Source of the DNA: JADGRF01 sp035274465
GTDB taxonomy: Bacteria; Myxococcota_A; Polyangia; Polyangiales; JAFGIB01
Direction: 5' to 3'
DNA: 64,000 nt
NCBI GenBank assembly: GCA_035274465.1
Contig: DATEOF010000093.1
Location: 67,811-131,810 of the forward strand
The notes beneath the pieces were generated by a model. That model did not search any database. It worked only from the letters and a program-made list of their open reading frames with translations, and was not told the origin of the DNA. The position numbers and the translations under genes are program-made. Below are positions 45,067 to 54,148 of this stretch, one piece after another. How positions within the stretch are numbered: position 1 is the stretch's first letter; every line of letters starts with the position of its first letter.

Positions 45067-45487
45067 CGTGGCCACGTGGTGGATCCGCAACGTTAACAAG
45101 CTCCTGTGCCGCGTACAAAATTTGTGTTTGTCAAGCAGCCCACATTGCGCGCACGCGCACGTGTGCACGTGATGCAACGCGAAAGCTTCAATGCTCACGA
45201 TGGCTTTGCGTGCGATGCACGACGCATCAACGCTGGCTCCATTCAGATGCATTCCACCTCGGATCAACATACGAAGAAAAAATTCAGCAGCGATCCGCTT
45301 TGTGGTGTTTCGGGTTTGATCTTCGTGGACGGCCTAGGGGCACTTTGATAGGTTCCCTCCTCCCGCGCGCCCGAGAGGAAAGGAACGGCAACCTCTCGAG
45401 AGCCGCCGGGTTTCTCTCGCCACACCGAACATACACACGAGGCTCCCCGGGGCGGGAGCACAAGCAGTCAACGCGGAGCCTACACAC
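45067..45487. other. Divergent intergenic region upstream of dnaA
   Basis: 421 nt between the barrel gene and dnaA, clearly lower in GC (AT-rich near 45265-45300) than flanking coding DNA. It should hold both promoters. A GGAG at 45475-45478 serves as ribosome site for dnaA. I found no TTATCCACA-like DnaA boxes here, so the origin elements appear to be on the other side of dnaA. Confidence 0.5.
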
Positions 45488-46906
45488 GTGGGAAAGAGCT
45501 TGGCAGCGATGGATCGAGCCGTGTCTGAACTCGAAGCTTTGCCCACCATGCAGGAACATTGGGAATCCGCACTTTCGGACATGCGCCAGAGGCTCTCCCC
45601 GGAGAACTTCGAGACCTGGCTGGCTCCGATTGCGTGGGGTGGTTGTGACGGCCACCGCCTGCGCTTGCGGATCCCGAACAAGTTCTACGCGGAGTGGATC
45701 CGCACGCACTACCTCGACATCTTGCTCGGCTTGGTGCGCGACAAGAGCGGCATCGGCGACGTGGACGTGAGCTGGGAAGTCGACGAGCGGCTCGCGGAGC
45801 AGATGAAGACGCAAGAGGCGCGTGTCCGCGAGACCACGCCGCCGCCGGCGGCCCGTCCAGCGGAGCCACCGCGCGTCGCGGCCAACCTCAACCCGCGTTA
45901 CCGGTTCGAAAGCTTCGTGGTCGGCCCGAGCAATCAGCTCGCGCATGCAGCCAGCGTGGCCGCCGCGTCCAGTCCGGGTGCACGTTATAACCCGCTCTTC
46001 ATTTATGGTGGTGTCGGTCTGGGCAAGACCCACCTGGTGAACGCCATCGGTCACCGCGTGCTCGAGGATCGGCCCAACGCCCGCATCCTTTATGTGTCGG
46101 CCGAGCGCTTCACCAACGAGTTCATCGCCGCGCTGCAGAACCACAAGATGGATGAGTTCCGGGACCACTATCGCACCCAGTGCGACGTGTTGCTCATGGA
46201 CGACATCCAGTTCCTGGCTGGCCGCGACCAGACGATGGAAGAGTTCTTCCATACGTTCAACGCGCTCTACCACTCTGATCGCCAGATCGTGGTCTCGAGC
46301 GATGTGTACCCGCAGCAGATGAAGGGCATGGAAGAGCGACTGATCTCGCGTTTCCAGTGGGGCATGGTCGCCGACATCCAGGCGCCCGAGCTCGACACCC
46401 GCGTCGCCATCGTGAAGAAGAAGGCCGAGCAAGAGCGCATCGACCTGCCCGACGAGGTCGCACACTTCCTCGCCGAGACCGTACAGAGCAACGTTCGCGA
46501 GCTGGAGGGTACGCTGCTCCGGCTGGCTGTAAAGGCCGAGCTGCTCAAGCGGCCGATCGATCTAGCCTTCGCGCGCGAGGCGCTCCGGGGCACGAATCCC
46601 CCGCGCGAGAGCCTGACCACCGTGGACGACATCCAGCGGGCGGTCTGCGAGTACTTCAACATCCGCATGAGCGACCTGAAGTCGCACCGCCGGCACCGTT
46701 CGGTGGCGCAGCCGCGCATGATCGCGATGTACCTCTGCCGGCAGCGCCTGAACACGAGCTACACCGAGCTGGGCGACCGCTTCGGCGGGAAGGACCACAC
46801 CACGGTGATGAGCGCGGTGAGGAAGATCGAGAGCAGGATTTTGAGCCGGGATGCCGAGGTGTTGGCGACGGTGCAGGCGATCGAGCATCGGTTGAACCGC
46901 AGCTGA
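45488..46906 (+). CDS. dnaA: Replication initiator DnaA
   Basis: AAA+ initiator of 472 residues that binds DnaA boxes, melts oriC and loads the helicase. Domain I (about 20-100) has ENFETWLAPI. A Pro-rich linker (about 115-135) follows. Domain III has Walker A GGVGLGKTH, Walker B LLMDDIQFL and the sensor-2 region NVRELEGTL. Domain IV has the DNA-binding signature GGKDHTTVMSAVRKI. GTG 45488 is used, with GGAG 9 nt upstream; ATG 45509 is an alternative that would only shorten the tail. It is followed by the probable origin and dnaN, the common bacterial order. Confidence 0.97.
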   Translation: MGKSLAAMDRAVSELEALPTMQEHWESALSDMRQRLSPENFETWLAPIAWGGCDGHRLRLRIPNKFYAEWIRTHYLDILLGLVRDKSGIGDVDVSWEVDERLAEQMKTQEARVRETTPPPAARPAEPPRVAANLNPRYRFESFVVGPSNQLAHAASVAAASSPGARYNPLFIYGGVGLGKTHLVNAIGHRVLEDRPNARILYVSAERFTNEFIAALQNHKMDEFRDHYRTQCDVLLMDDIQFLAGRDQTMEEFFHTFNALYHSDRQIVVSSDVYPQQMKGMEERLISRFQWGMVADIQAPELDTRVAIVKKKAEQERIDLPDEVAHFLAETVQSNVRELEGTLLRLAVKAELLKRPIDLAFAREALRGTNPPRESLTTVDDIQRAVCEYFNIRMSDLKSHRRHRSVAQPRMIAMYLCRQRLNTSYTELGDRFGGKDHTTVMSAVRKIESRILSRDAEVLATVQAIEHRLNRS

Positions 46907-47326
46907 GTCGGGTTCGCGAGGCAGTTTCGGGCGCGTGCTGCAGAGGTTTGCGGCGCGCGCTACGGTCGTTCCGTCTCCGGGTTCCGGGGGTTAGGGCTCA
47001 GGCGCGAGCTCGGCCTCGGGCGCGGGGAGTTACGGGTACTGGCTTCGACCACAGGGTTTCCACAGCTCGCGCACAGGTAGATCGGCAAGGTGGCAAGGTG
47101 GATAAGATCGTGGGCTTCGTTGGGGGTTTATTGTGATCGGCCAGGATCAGAGGTTCTTCAGGTTTTTGTCCCGATCGCCGTGGGGGGTGGTTCGCCTCTG
47201 ATCTCGGTGGCTTGGCGCGATCGATCCCCTATCCACAGCCTCTACGATTACGAATGAATTTAAAGATCATCTGAGGTTAACCTCCTTCCGCTTGGGGATT
47301 CGCTTCAGCTCGAGAAAGGTGCCCGC
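46907..47326. other. oriC: Probable chromosomal origin (oriC) between dnaA and dnaN
   Basis: 420 nt noncoding gap. Three sites match the DnaA box TTATCCACA with one or two differences: GTTTCCACA at 47056-47064, TTATCCACC on the minus strand at 47097-47105, and CTATCCACA at 47229-47237. An AT-rich stretch at 47240-47280 could be the unwinding element. Nine GATC sites fall between 47080 and 47268. Two GGCAAGGT direct repeats sit at 47084-47099. Gene direction also switches just left of here. Function is inferred. Confidence 0.65.
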
Positions 47327-48463
47327 ATGCATCTCACCATTCACAAGAAGAACTTCCTGCGTTCGCTCGCGCGCACACACTCGGTGGCTGATAGGAAGAG
47401 CTCGATGCCGATCCTGTCCAACATCTTGCTCTCGGCCGAAGGGCCCAAGGTGTTGCGATGTGCCGCAACCGACCTCTACCTGTCGGTGACCTCGAACTCC
47501 CCTGCCGAGATCAAGAGCGGCGGGACCATCGCGCTCGCCGCGCGTACGCTGTTCGAGATCGTCAAGAGCTTGCCCGAGGGTGAGCTGAGCCTGCAGGTCG
47601 CCAGCAACCACTCGGCCGAGATCCGTTCGGGCAAGGTGCGCTTCAAGATCCCGGGCATGCCGGGTGCGGACTTCCCGGCGCTGCCGAGCGCAGGGCCCGC
47701 GGAGTTCGCCCAGCTCGATGCCGACGAGCTCGGGCGCCTGGTCACGCTGACGCACTACTCGATGTCGTCCGACGACACGCGTCCGCACCTCGCCGGCGCG
47801 CTCTTCGAGGGCGACGGGCGCTCGGTGCGCATGGTGACCACCGACGGGCATCGCCTGTCCAAGGCGGAGTACAAGCTGACCGAGGGCAAGAAGCTGCTGA
47901 ACTTCAGCATCCTCGTACCCGGCAAGGGCGTGGCCGAGCTGCGCCGGCTGGTCGAGGAGGCCAAGGCCGATCGACCGAAGGGCGAAGACATGCAGGCGAC
48001 GGTCGAGGTGGCCAGCGCAGGCGGCAGCGTCTTCTTCCGCCGCGACGACGTGGTGCTGAGCGTCAAGCTCGTGGACGAGACCTTCCCGCCCTACAACAAA
48101 GTCATCCCGAGCGCGCAGACGCGCAAGGTCGGTATCTCGCGCACGCTGCTCACCGAGGCGCTGCGGCGCATCTCGCTCGTGGCCAGCGACAAGAGCGGCG
48201 CGGTGCGCTTCGGGCTCGAGCCGGGCGTGCTGCGCATCACCAGCGAGAATCCGGACGTCGGCGAAGGTGCCGAGGAGCTCGACGTCGACTTCGCCGGCGA
48301 GCCGATCGAGATCGGCTTCAACGCCCGCTACGTGCTGGACGTGTTGGGCGCGCTCAGCGAAGACGAGGTGCGGCTCGAGCTCGGCGGTCAGCTCGACCCC
48401 GGCGTGATCCGTCCCGGCGGTCCGACGGACTTCGTCGGCGTGATCATGCCGATGCGGATTTAG
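47327..48463 (+). CDS. dnaN: DNA polymerase III sliding clamp (beta subunit)
   Basis: Ring-shaped processivity clamp, 378 residues, the usual size for three repeated domains. It starts with LTIHKKNFLRSLARTHSVAD, contains RPHLAGALFEGDG and TTDGHRLSKAEY in the middle domain, and ends with the conserved MPMRI. ATG 47327 has GAGAAAGG upstream. It is spaced 6 nt from recF, which suggests one operon. The clamp dimer encircles DNA and binds the replicase and repair enzymes. Confidence 0.97.
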   Translation: MHLTIHKKNFLRSLARTHSVADRKSSMPILSNILLSAEGPKVLRCAATDLYLSVTSNSPAEIKSGGTIALAARTLFEIVKSLPEGELSLQVASNHSAEIRSGKVRFKIPGMPGADFPALPSAGPAEFAQLDADELGRLVTLTHYSMSSDDTRPHLAGALFEGDGRSVRMVTTDGHRLSKAEYKLTEGKKLLNFSILVPGKGVAELRRLVEEAKADRPKGEDMQATVEVASAGGSVFFRRDDVVLSVKLVDETFPPYNKVIPSAQTRKVGISRTLLTEALRRISLVASDKSGAVRFGLEPGVLRITSENPDVGEGAEELDVDFAGEPIEIGFNARYVLDVLGALSEDEVRLELGGQLDPGVIRPGGPTDFVGVIMPMRI

Positions 48464-48469
48464 TGCTAC

Positions 48470-49561
48470 GTGGCCTCGCAGCGCGTGCTCGAGCTGCTGC
48501 GCGTGCGCGACTTCCGCAACCTGCGGGAGCTCGCGCTCGCGCCCGGCGCGCGCTTCAACGTGGTCTCGGGTGACAACGGCCAGGGCAAGTCGAACCTGCT
48601 CGAGGCCGTCGACTACCTGGGCTCGCTGCAGTCGTTCCGCGGCGCGCGCGCGGTCGAGTTGATCCGCGAGGGCGCTGCGGGTGCCGAGCTGTGGGCGAAG
48701 GTCACGGGCGACGTGCTGCCCCACGAGCATCGCGTGCGGCTCGCGCGCGAAGGTCGCCGAGAAGTTCAGCTGGACGGCAAACGTCCGCGCTCGGGCGCTA
48801 CGTACCTGCAGACCCTGCCGGTGGTGCTCTTCCACCCGGGCGACCTGAACCTGACCCTGGGGTCGGCGGACGCACGACGTGCCTTCCTGGACCGTTTACT
48901 CGTGCGTTTGGACGCCGTGTATGCCTCGGCGCTTGCGACCTACACGCGGGCGCTGGCGAGCCGCAATCGCCTGCTCAAGCAAGAAACCCCAAGCCGCAAG
49001 GCGCTGGCCGCCTACGACGAGCTGCTCGCCTCCGCAGGCGCCGTCATCGGCCAAGCCCGCACGGCCCTGTCCGAACAACTCGCCCCACGCGTGGTCGAAG
49101 CGTTCGCCGAGATCAGCGCAGGTGGTCCCGCCGTCACGCTGGTCTACGAGCCGAGGGTCGAACCGACCGTGGTCGCGTTGCGCGCCGCCCTGGGCGCCGC
49201 GTTCGAAAAAGATCTAGCACGAGGCTTCACCGCCGACGGCCCGCACGCCGACGAGCTCGCAGTCCGCCTCCAAGAAACCCGCGCCCGCCGCTACGCCTCG
49301 CAAGGCCAACACCGAGCGATCGTCCTGGCGCTCAAGATCGCCGAGCTGATCGAGCTCGAACAACGCACGGGCAACACACCGCTGCTGCTGCTCGACGACG
49401 TCTCGAGCGAACTGGATCGCGAAAAGAGCCGCCGCTTCTTCGCCTTGCTGAACCGCCTCGGAGGCCAGGTGTTCCTGACGACCACAAGGCCAGAGTTCAT
49501 CGCGGTCGAAGGCGAACGCCGAGACTTCCAGGTCGAAGCCGGAGTGGTGCGACCCCAGTAA
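48470..49561 (+). CDS. recF: DNA repair and recombination protein RecF
   Basis: SMC-like ATPase of 363 residues that acts with RecO and RecR to load RecA at gaps. Visible: Walker A SGDNGQGKSN near residue 35, the RecF-typical HPGDLNLTLGSADARRAFLD, signature-like YASQGQHRAIVLALK, and Walker B LLLLDDVSSELD. GTG 48470 is the only start that leaves the N-terminal strand intact. It is the third gene of dnaA-dnaN-recF. gyrB, often next, is not here; unrelated genes follow. Confidence 0.96.
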   Translation: MASQRVLELLRVRDFRNLRELALAPGARFNVVSGDNGQGKSNLLEAVDYLGSLQSFRGARAVELIREGAAGAELWAKVTGDVLPHEHRVRLAREGRREVQLDGKRPRSGATYLQTLPVVLFHPGDLNLTLGSADARRAFLDRLLVRLDAVYASALATYTRALASRNRLLKQETPSRKALAAYDELLASAGAVIGQARTALSEQLAPRVVEAFAEISAGGPAVTLVYEPRVEPTVVALRAALGAAFEKDLARGFTADGPHADELAVRLQETRARRYASQGQHRAIVLALKIAELIELEQRTGNTPLLLLDDVSSELDREKSRRFFALLNRLGGQVFLTTTRPEFIAVEGERRDFQVEAGVVRPQ

Positions 49562-49565
49562 TTCA

Positions 49566-49600
49566 CGTGCCCGTGCCCGTGCCCGTACACGTGCCCGGTA
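49566..49600. repeat. Short GTGCCC tandem repeat downstream of recF
   Basis: A low-complexity run with GTGCCC repeated, flanked by two CACGTG palindromes. It lies in the 94-nt gap between recF and the DUF1592 gene. It may act as a weak structured terminator or be simple slippage sequence. Confidence 0.5.
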
Positions 49601-49655
49601 GTTCTCTCTCAAAACACTTGGACCGACTCGCCGGAGCAATGGAACAAGCTCACGT

Positions 49656-51398
49656 ATGGGCATGCGTCGTTCGCATCGAGCTGCCGTGCTGGCGCTTGGT
49701 TTGTGCGCGTGCACGTCGGGAACCATTGAAGATTCGATTCCCGGTCCCGGTGAGACCGGCTTCGATGCTTCGCGCGATCCCGGTGCGCCGATCTCCGGAA
49801 GCGCTGGGGTCAGCGGAAATTCTGGCGCCCCAAAACCAGGTGCGAGCGCGGGCTCGGCTGCAGCTCCGGGCGGCAGCGGCAAGGCCGAGACCCCGGTCGC
49901 CTCGAGCGCCTTCCCACGCCTGAGTCACCGGCAATGGGCCGCGAGCGTGCGCGATCTGCTGTTCCTCGACGCCCTCCCTGACGTCAGCGGGTTCAGCAAT
50001 GACGCTCCGACGGGGACCGCGTTCGACAACAACGGTGGCGCGCTGGTCGTGAGCGCGGCGCTCGAGACCGACTACGAAGGTGCGGTCGAAAAGCAGGCGG
50101 CGGATCTCGTCGCCAACTCTGGGCGGCTCGCCAAGGTCGGTCCCACCAGCTGGCCGGCGGACGCCGACGGCCAGGCGAAGAGCTTCGTGAACACGTTCGG
50201 CGAGCGCGCGCTGCGCCGGCCGCTGTCAGCGGCAGAGGTGACCAGCTACGTGGCGCTGTTCAAGCGCGGGCCGGAGTTCTTTCCGGGCGTGGATGCCAAG
50301 CTGGCCGGCGCACAGATCACCGTGCAGGCGATGCTGCTGTCGCCGGCGTTTCTGTACCGAATCGAGCTCGGCAAGGGCAAGCTGGCAGGCGGCGCGATCG
50401 ATCTCAGCGACTACGAGATCGCCAGCAGGCTGTCCTTCATGCTCTGGGATTCCACGCCCGACGCGCAGCTGATGGCTGCGGCCAAAGCGGGCGAGCTCCA
50501 CGACGCCGGCAAGCTCGCGGCCCAGGCGCGGCGCATGCTGGCTGATCCTCGTGCGGGCGAGAAGTTGGACGAGTTTCATCGCCAGCTGCTCGAGCTGCGG
50601 CGTTACGACAGCCTGCACCCGCAAGGCTTGCCCGACACGATCGGGGCCTCGATGCGCAAGGAGACCGAGCGCTTCGTGCACGACGTGACCGTGGATCACG
50701 ACGGCGGCCTGTCGCAGCTGCTGACGGCGAGCCACAGCTTCGTGAACAAGGATCTGGCCGCGCTCTACGGCGTGACGGGCAGCTTCGGCGCCGACCTCAC
50801 GCGCGTCGAGCTCGACCCGAAGCAGCGCGCCGGCTTGCTCACGCAGTCGGGCTTTCTCACCTATCGCTCGGGCGACACCGCGCCGATCCTGCGCGGCGTG
50901 TTCGTGAACGAGAAGATCCTGTGCGCGGAGCTGCCTCCGCCGCCGGTATTCACGCCGCCCAAGCTCACCGGCACCACGCGCCGCGAGCGCGTCAATTCCG
51001 TGACCGGCGAGGGCACCTGCGGCGCGAGCTGTCACGCGCGCGTGATCAACCCGGCGGGCTATCCGCTCGAGTACTTCGACGACGCCGGCCGCTACCGCAC
51101 CATGGACAACGGCAAGAACGTCGACGGCTCGGCCTCGTACATGTTCCGCGACGGCGCGCAGATGTACTCCGGACCGATCGAGTGGAGCCACGCGATCAGC
51201 GACAGCAGCGAAGCGCACGAGTGCTACGTGCGGCACTGGATCGAGTTCGGCTTTGGCCGCCCCGAGGGCGCCGGCGACGAGCCGCTGATCGCACGCGTGG
51301 CCGAGGCTTCACGCGAGACCGGGCTGTCAGTGAAGGAGATCCTGGTCGCGCTGGTACAGAGCCCGAGCTTCCGCACGCGCCTGGAGCAGCAGCCATGA
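49656..51398 (+). CDS. DUF1592/DUF1588-type (planctomycete cytochrome-like) lipoprotein
   Basis: 580-residue exported protein of the group found in Planctomycetes and myxobacteria. The signal peptide has the lipobox LCAC. A Gly/Ala/Pro linker (30-90) follows. Then come the family core regions: LSHRQWAASVRDLL, FGERALRRPLSAAEV, QAMLLSPAFLYRIE, and the C-terminal TCGASCHARVINPAGYPLE. That last motif is C-x3-CH, not the canonical CxxCH of heme c, so heme binding is uncertain. ATG 49656 is the first of two close ATGs. It overlaps the DUF1552 gene as ATGA. The pair is conserved, but its job is not established. Confidence 0.87.
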   Translation: MGMRRSHRAAVLALGLCACTSGTIEDSIPGPGETGFDASRDPGAPISGSAGVSGNSGAPKPGASAGSAAAPGGSGKAETPVASSAFPRLSHRQWAASVRDLLFLDALPDVSGFSNDAPTGTAFDNNGGALVVSAALETDYEGAVEKQAADLVANSGRLAKVGPTSWPADADGQAKSFVNTFGERALRRPLSAAEVTSYVALFKRGPEFFPGVDAKLAGAQITVQAMLLSPAFLYRIELGKGKLAGGAIDLSDYEIASRLSFMLWDSTPDAQLMAAAKAGELHDAGKLAAQARRMLADPRAGEKLDEFHRQLLELRRYDSLHPQGLPDTIGASMRKETERFVHDVTVDHDGGLSQLLTASHSFVNKDLAALYGVTGSFGADLTRVELDPKQRAGLLTQSGFLTYRSGDTAPILRGVFVNEKILCAELPPPPVFTPPKLTGTTRRERVNSVTGEGTCGASCHARVINPAGYPLEYFDDAGRYRTMDNGKNVDGSASYMFRDGAQMYSGPIEWSHAISDSSEAHECYVRHWIEFGFGRPEGAGDEPLIARVAEASRETGLSVKEILVALVQSPSFRTRLEQQP

Positions 51399-52795
51399 GC
51401 AAGTCAGGAACGTTCTCGCGCCGCAGGTTCTTGCGAGGCGCCGGCACGGTGCTGGTGGGCCTGCCGATGCTGGACGTGTTCGCGCGCAGCCCCGCGGGCG
51501 CACAGGACATGAAGCGGCGCTTCGCGGTGTTCATCCGACAGGGCAACGGCGTCGCGCAGGCCGGCAACGGCGAGCCCGAGCGCTTCTGGCCCAAGGCCCT
51601 AGGCGCGCTCACCACCGCCGGCATGCAGGCCGAGACCGATCGCGCCGTGGTCGAGCTCGCCAGCTACGCGAACAAGCTGCTGCTCGTGCGCGGGACCAAG
51701 TTCGCGTTTCCAGGCAACGGCTGCGGGCACTCCGGCGGCGGCAACCAGGTGCTGACCGCCCAGAAGGTGTCGAGCGATCCGAGCGGCGCGAAGTCGCTGG
51801 CGATGGGCGAATCGGTCGACACGCGCATGGCGCGCGAGATCAACCCGCAGGGCCGTGATCCGTTGACGCTGCTGACCGGCGCGACTCAGGGCTACCTGCC
51901 GGTCGTGCTGTCGTATCGTGGCGCGAAGATGCTGCGCGGCGCGGACAACGATCCGTTCGTGGTCTACAAGCGCATGACGGGCCTGGCAGGCATGGACGCC
52001 GGCGTGGTTCAGCAGATCGCCTCGCGGCGCAAGAGCGTGAACGATCTGATCCGCGGCCAGTTGAACGACTTCCTCGGCCGCACGGACTTGAGCGGCGACG
52101 ATCGCAAGCGGCTCGACCTGCACCTCAGCTCGATCCGCGATGTCGAGGTCCGCATGGGTTGCACGCTGGCCGACATGCGGCAGCGCGAGCTCGACGCGGT
52201 CAATCCCACCGACGGCAAGAACTACGTGCAGGTCACGCAGATGCACATGGATCTGGTGGCGCTGTCGTTCGCCTGCGACTACTCGCGCGTGGCCACGATC
52301 CAGATGGGACAAGGCAACGACGCCACGCAGTTCTCCATCCCGGGCTTTCGCAACGGCGAGACCCTGCCGCGTTTCCACCAGATCTCGCACCGCATCTACA
52401 GCGACGGTGCCGAGGGCGATCCGATCGAAGGGGCGCAGGAGATGCACCACCAGATCGACAAGCTGCACGCGCGCCTGTTCAAGTACCTGCTCGACAAGCT
52501 CGCGAGCTACTCGACGCCCGAGGGGACGCTCTTGGACAGCGGTGTGGCGGCGTGGACGAATGATTTAGGCCACGGAGTCAGCCACAACTACCAAAACATT
52601 CCGTGGGTGCTGGCCGGTAGCGCTGGTGGTTTCCTCAAACAAGGCCAGTACATCGACGCCGGCAACGTGACCCACAACAAGTTGTTCAACACGCTGCTGA
52701 CAGCGGTGGGCGTGCGCAAGGCCGACGGGTCCCCCGTAGATGACTTCGGGGACCCGAGCCTGGCGAAGGGTTTGATCGAGTCCATGAAGGCATGA
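51395..52795 (+). CDS. DUF1552 family protein with Tat-type signal
   Basis: 466-residue DUF1552 protein. The N-terminus FSRRRFLRGAGTVL is a twin-arginine signal, so it is probably exported folded, perhaps with a cofactor. Family features include the early Gly-rich GCGHSGGGNQVLTAQ and RFHQISHRIYSDGAE. The ATG at 51395 overlaps the TGA of the DUF1592 gene. Members occur beside DUF1592 proteins in planctomycetes and myxobacteria and are thought to form a periplasmic degradation or oxidation unit; this is not shown here. No metal site is assigned. Confidence 0.87.
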   Translation: MSKSGTFSRRRFLRGAGTVLVGLPMLDVFARSPAGAQDMKRRFAVFIRQGNGVAQAGNGEPERFWPKALGALTTAGMQAETDRAVVELASYANKLLLVRGTKFAFPGNGCGHSGGGNQVLTAQKVSSDPSGAKSLAMGESVDTRMAREINPQGRDPLTLLTGATQGYLPVVLSYRGAKMLRGADNDPFVVYKRMTGLAGMDAGVVQQIASRRKSVNDLIRGQLNDFLGRTDLSGDDRKRLDLHLSSIRDVEVRMGCTLADMRQRELDAVNPTDGKNYVQVTQMHMDLVALSFACDYSRVATIQMGQGNDATQFSIPGFRNGETLPRFHQISHRIYSDGAEGDPIEGAQEMHHQIDKLHARLFKYLLDKLASYSTPEGTLLDSGVAAWTNDLGHGVSHNYQNIPWVLAGSAGGFLKQGQYIDAGNVTHNKLFNTLLTAVGVRKADGSPVDDFGDPSLAKGLIESMKA

Positions 52796-52826
52796 GGCGC
52801 GTGGTTTTGGTACAACCACGAGTGTG

Positions 52827-53264
52827 ATGCCGTTGCTGGAGTTTCCCACGGACCTCGAGGTGCGGATCGACACCGCGCGCGGCGGCTTCGTCAAGCGGCG
52901 CGACGACGGCCGAATCGAGTTCGTGTCGCCGCTGCCCTGCCCGTTCAACTACGGCAGCGCCCACGGGACGCAAGCCGCGGACGGCGATCGCGAGGACGTG
53001 ATCGTGCTGGGGAACAGGCTTGCGCGAGGCAGCGAGGTGCGAGTGCGCGTGATCGGACGCGTGCGCTTCGTCGACGCCGGCGTGGACGATCACAAGTGGC
53101 TGTGCGGCGATCGACTGACGCGGCGCGAGCTCCGGCTGGTCGGCCGCTTCTTCAAGCTCTACGCGCGCGCCAAGCGCGTCCTGAACGCGCTGCGCGGTGC
53201 CGGCGGGCCCACGCGCTTCGAGGGCATCGAAGTGCCGGAGAGCGCGCTCATGCCGGCGCGGTGA
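52827..53264 (+). CDS. Inorganic pyrophosphatase-like protein
   Basis: 145-residue protein similar to class I soluble pyrophosphatases, which hydrolyse PPi with magnesium. Retained: NYG in CPFNYGSAHG, the three metal Asp in DGDRED, and a following FVDAGVDDHK that places the later Asp and Lys. It is shorter than E. coli PPase (about 175), and the N-terminal Lys/Glu positions are not clear. So the fold is well supported but activity is not. ATG 52827 is preceded by a GTG at 52824. It ends 6 nt before the DUF3025 gene, suggesting one operon. Confidence 0.78.
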   Translation: MPLLEFPTDLEVRIDTARGGFVKRRDDGRIEFVSPLPCPFNYGSAHGTQAADGDREDVIVLGNRLARGSEVRVRVIGRVRFVDAGVDDHKWLCGDRLTRRELRLVGRFFKLYARAKRVLNALRGAGGPTRFEGIEVPESALMPAR

Positions 53265-53270
53265 AGCTTC

Positions 53271-54059
53271 ATGGCGCTGCGCCACACGCTGGGTTGGGAG
53301 CCGCGGTTCGTCGAGCGAAGTCCGTGGTTTTGGCCGCTGTCGGCTGCCGCGGGGCGGTTCGAGCAGTGCGCGGAGTGGCCGTCGCGGCAGGAGCTTGATC
53401 GCGCCTACGCTGAGCTTGCGCTGCCGCTCGGGGCGGAGCCGCTGAGCTTTGCCGAGAACGTTCGCAAGGCCGACAAGCGCGAAGGCGAGCGCGTCGTGCT
53501 CGAGCGCCTGTACGACGGCCGGATCACCTGCGCCAGCGAGGTGCCGACGCGGGAGCGTGACTGGCACGACTTCTTCAACGCGTTGTGCTTCATGACCTAC
53601 CCGCGCGCGAAGCGAGCGCTGCACCGCAGGCAGTACGCCCTACTCTGCCAGCGTGTGGATGTCACGGCGCCGCGACTGCCGCCCGCGCGCACGCCCGAGC
53701 AGGATGCGCTGACGCTGTTCGACGAAGGCGGGGCGGTGATCGCGGCGGAGCCGGAGGAGTACCAGCAGCTGATGGCGGCTCCGGAGTACGAACGAACGCC
53801 GCTTCTCACAGCGTTCACGGAGCAAGGCGGCGTCAAGGTGCTCGCCTTCGGCCACGCGCTGTTCGAACACCTGGTGGAGGGTCTGCGCTGCCCGGGTGGA
53901 TCGACGCGGGTGGTGTGTTTGCCGAGCGTACGCTGCGATCAGCGCGAGTTTCTCGCGGCGGTCGATCGCGCGGTCGCCGAGTTGTTGGCGGACGCCACGC
54001 TCTTTCGCGCGCCGCGCGAGGGAGCCCACATGCGGCTGGATACGCTCGGCTTGCGCTAG
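53271..54059 (+). CDS. DUF3025 family protein
   Basis: 262-residue cytoplasmic protein with the family core DWHDFFNALCFMTYPRAKRALHRRQY near residue 100 and a C-terminal CDQREFLAAVDRAVAELL. No signal or membrane segment. DUF3025 has no assigned function. ATG 53271 lies 6 nt after the pyrophosphatase-like gene; the pairing could link it to nucleotide or phosphate metabolism (inference). Two possible metal ligands, His and Cys in DWHDFFNALC, are conserved in my recollection of the family, but this is not verified. Confidence 0.8.
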   Translation: MALRHTLGWEPRFVERSPWFWPLSAAAGRFEQCAEWPSRQELDRAYAELALPLGAEPLSFAENVRKADKREGERVVLERLYDGRITCASEVPTRERDWHDFFNALCFMTYPRAKRALHRRQYALLCQRVDVTAPRLPPARTPEQDALTLFDEGGAVIAAEPEEYQQLMAAPEYERTPLLTAFTEQGGVKVLAFGHALFEHLVEGLRCPGGSTRVVCLPSVRCDQREFLAAVDRAVAELLADATLFRAPREGAHMRLDTLGLR

Positions 54060-54148
54060 TGCTGCGCCGGGCGGGTGCGGTTTTGCAACTAGGAACATGA
54101 GCAGGAACACGAAACTAGCAACGCGCGTCTCGCCTCCCTGCCCGCGGT

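Noticed and set aside
45067..45487. Origin upstream of dnaA
   Set aside because: The region is AT-richer but has no TTATCCACA-like boxes by eye. The boxes are on the dnaN side.
46981..47040. GGGCTC-like words after dnaA as a copy of the clpB-upstream palindrome
   Set aside because: Only short GC-rich words are shared; no extended match or inverted arms.
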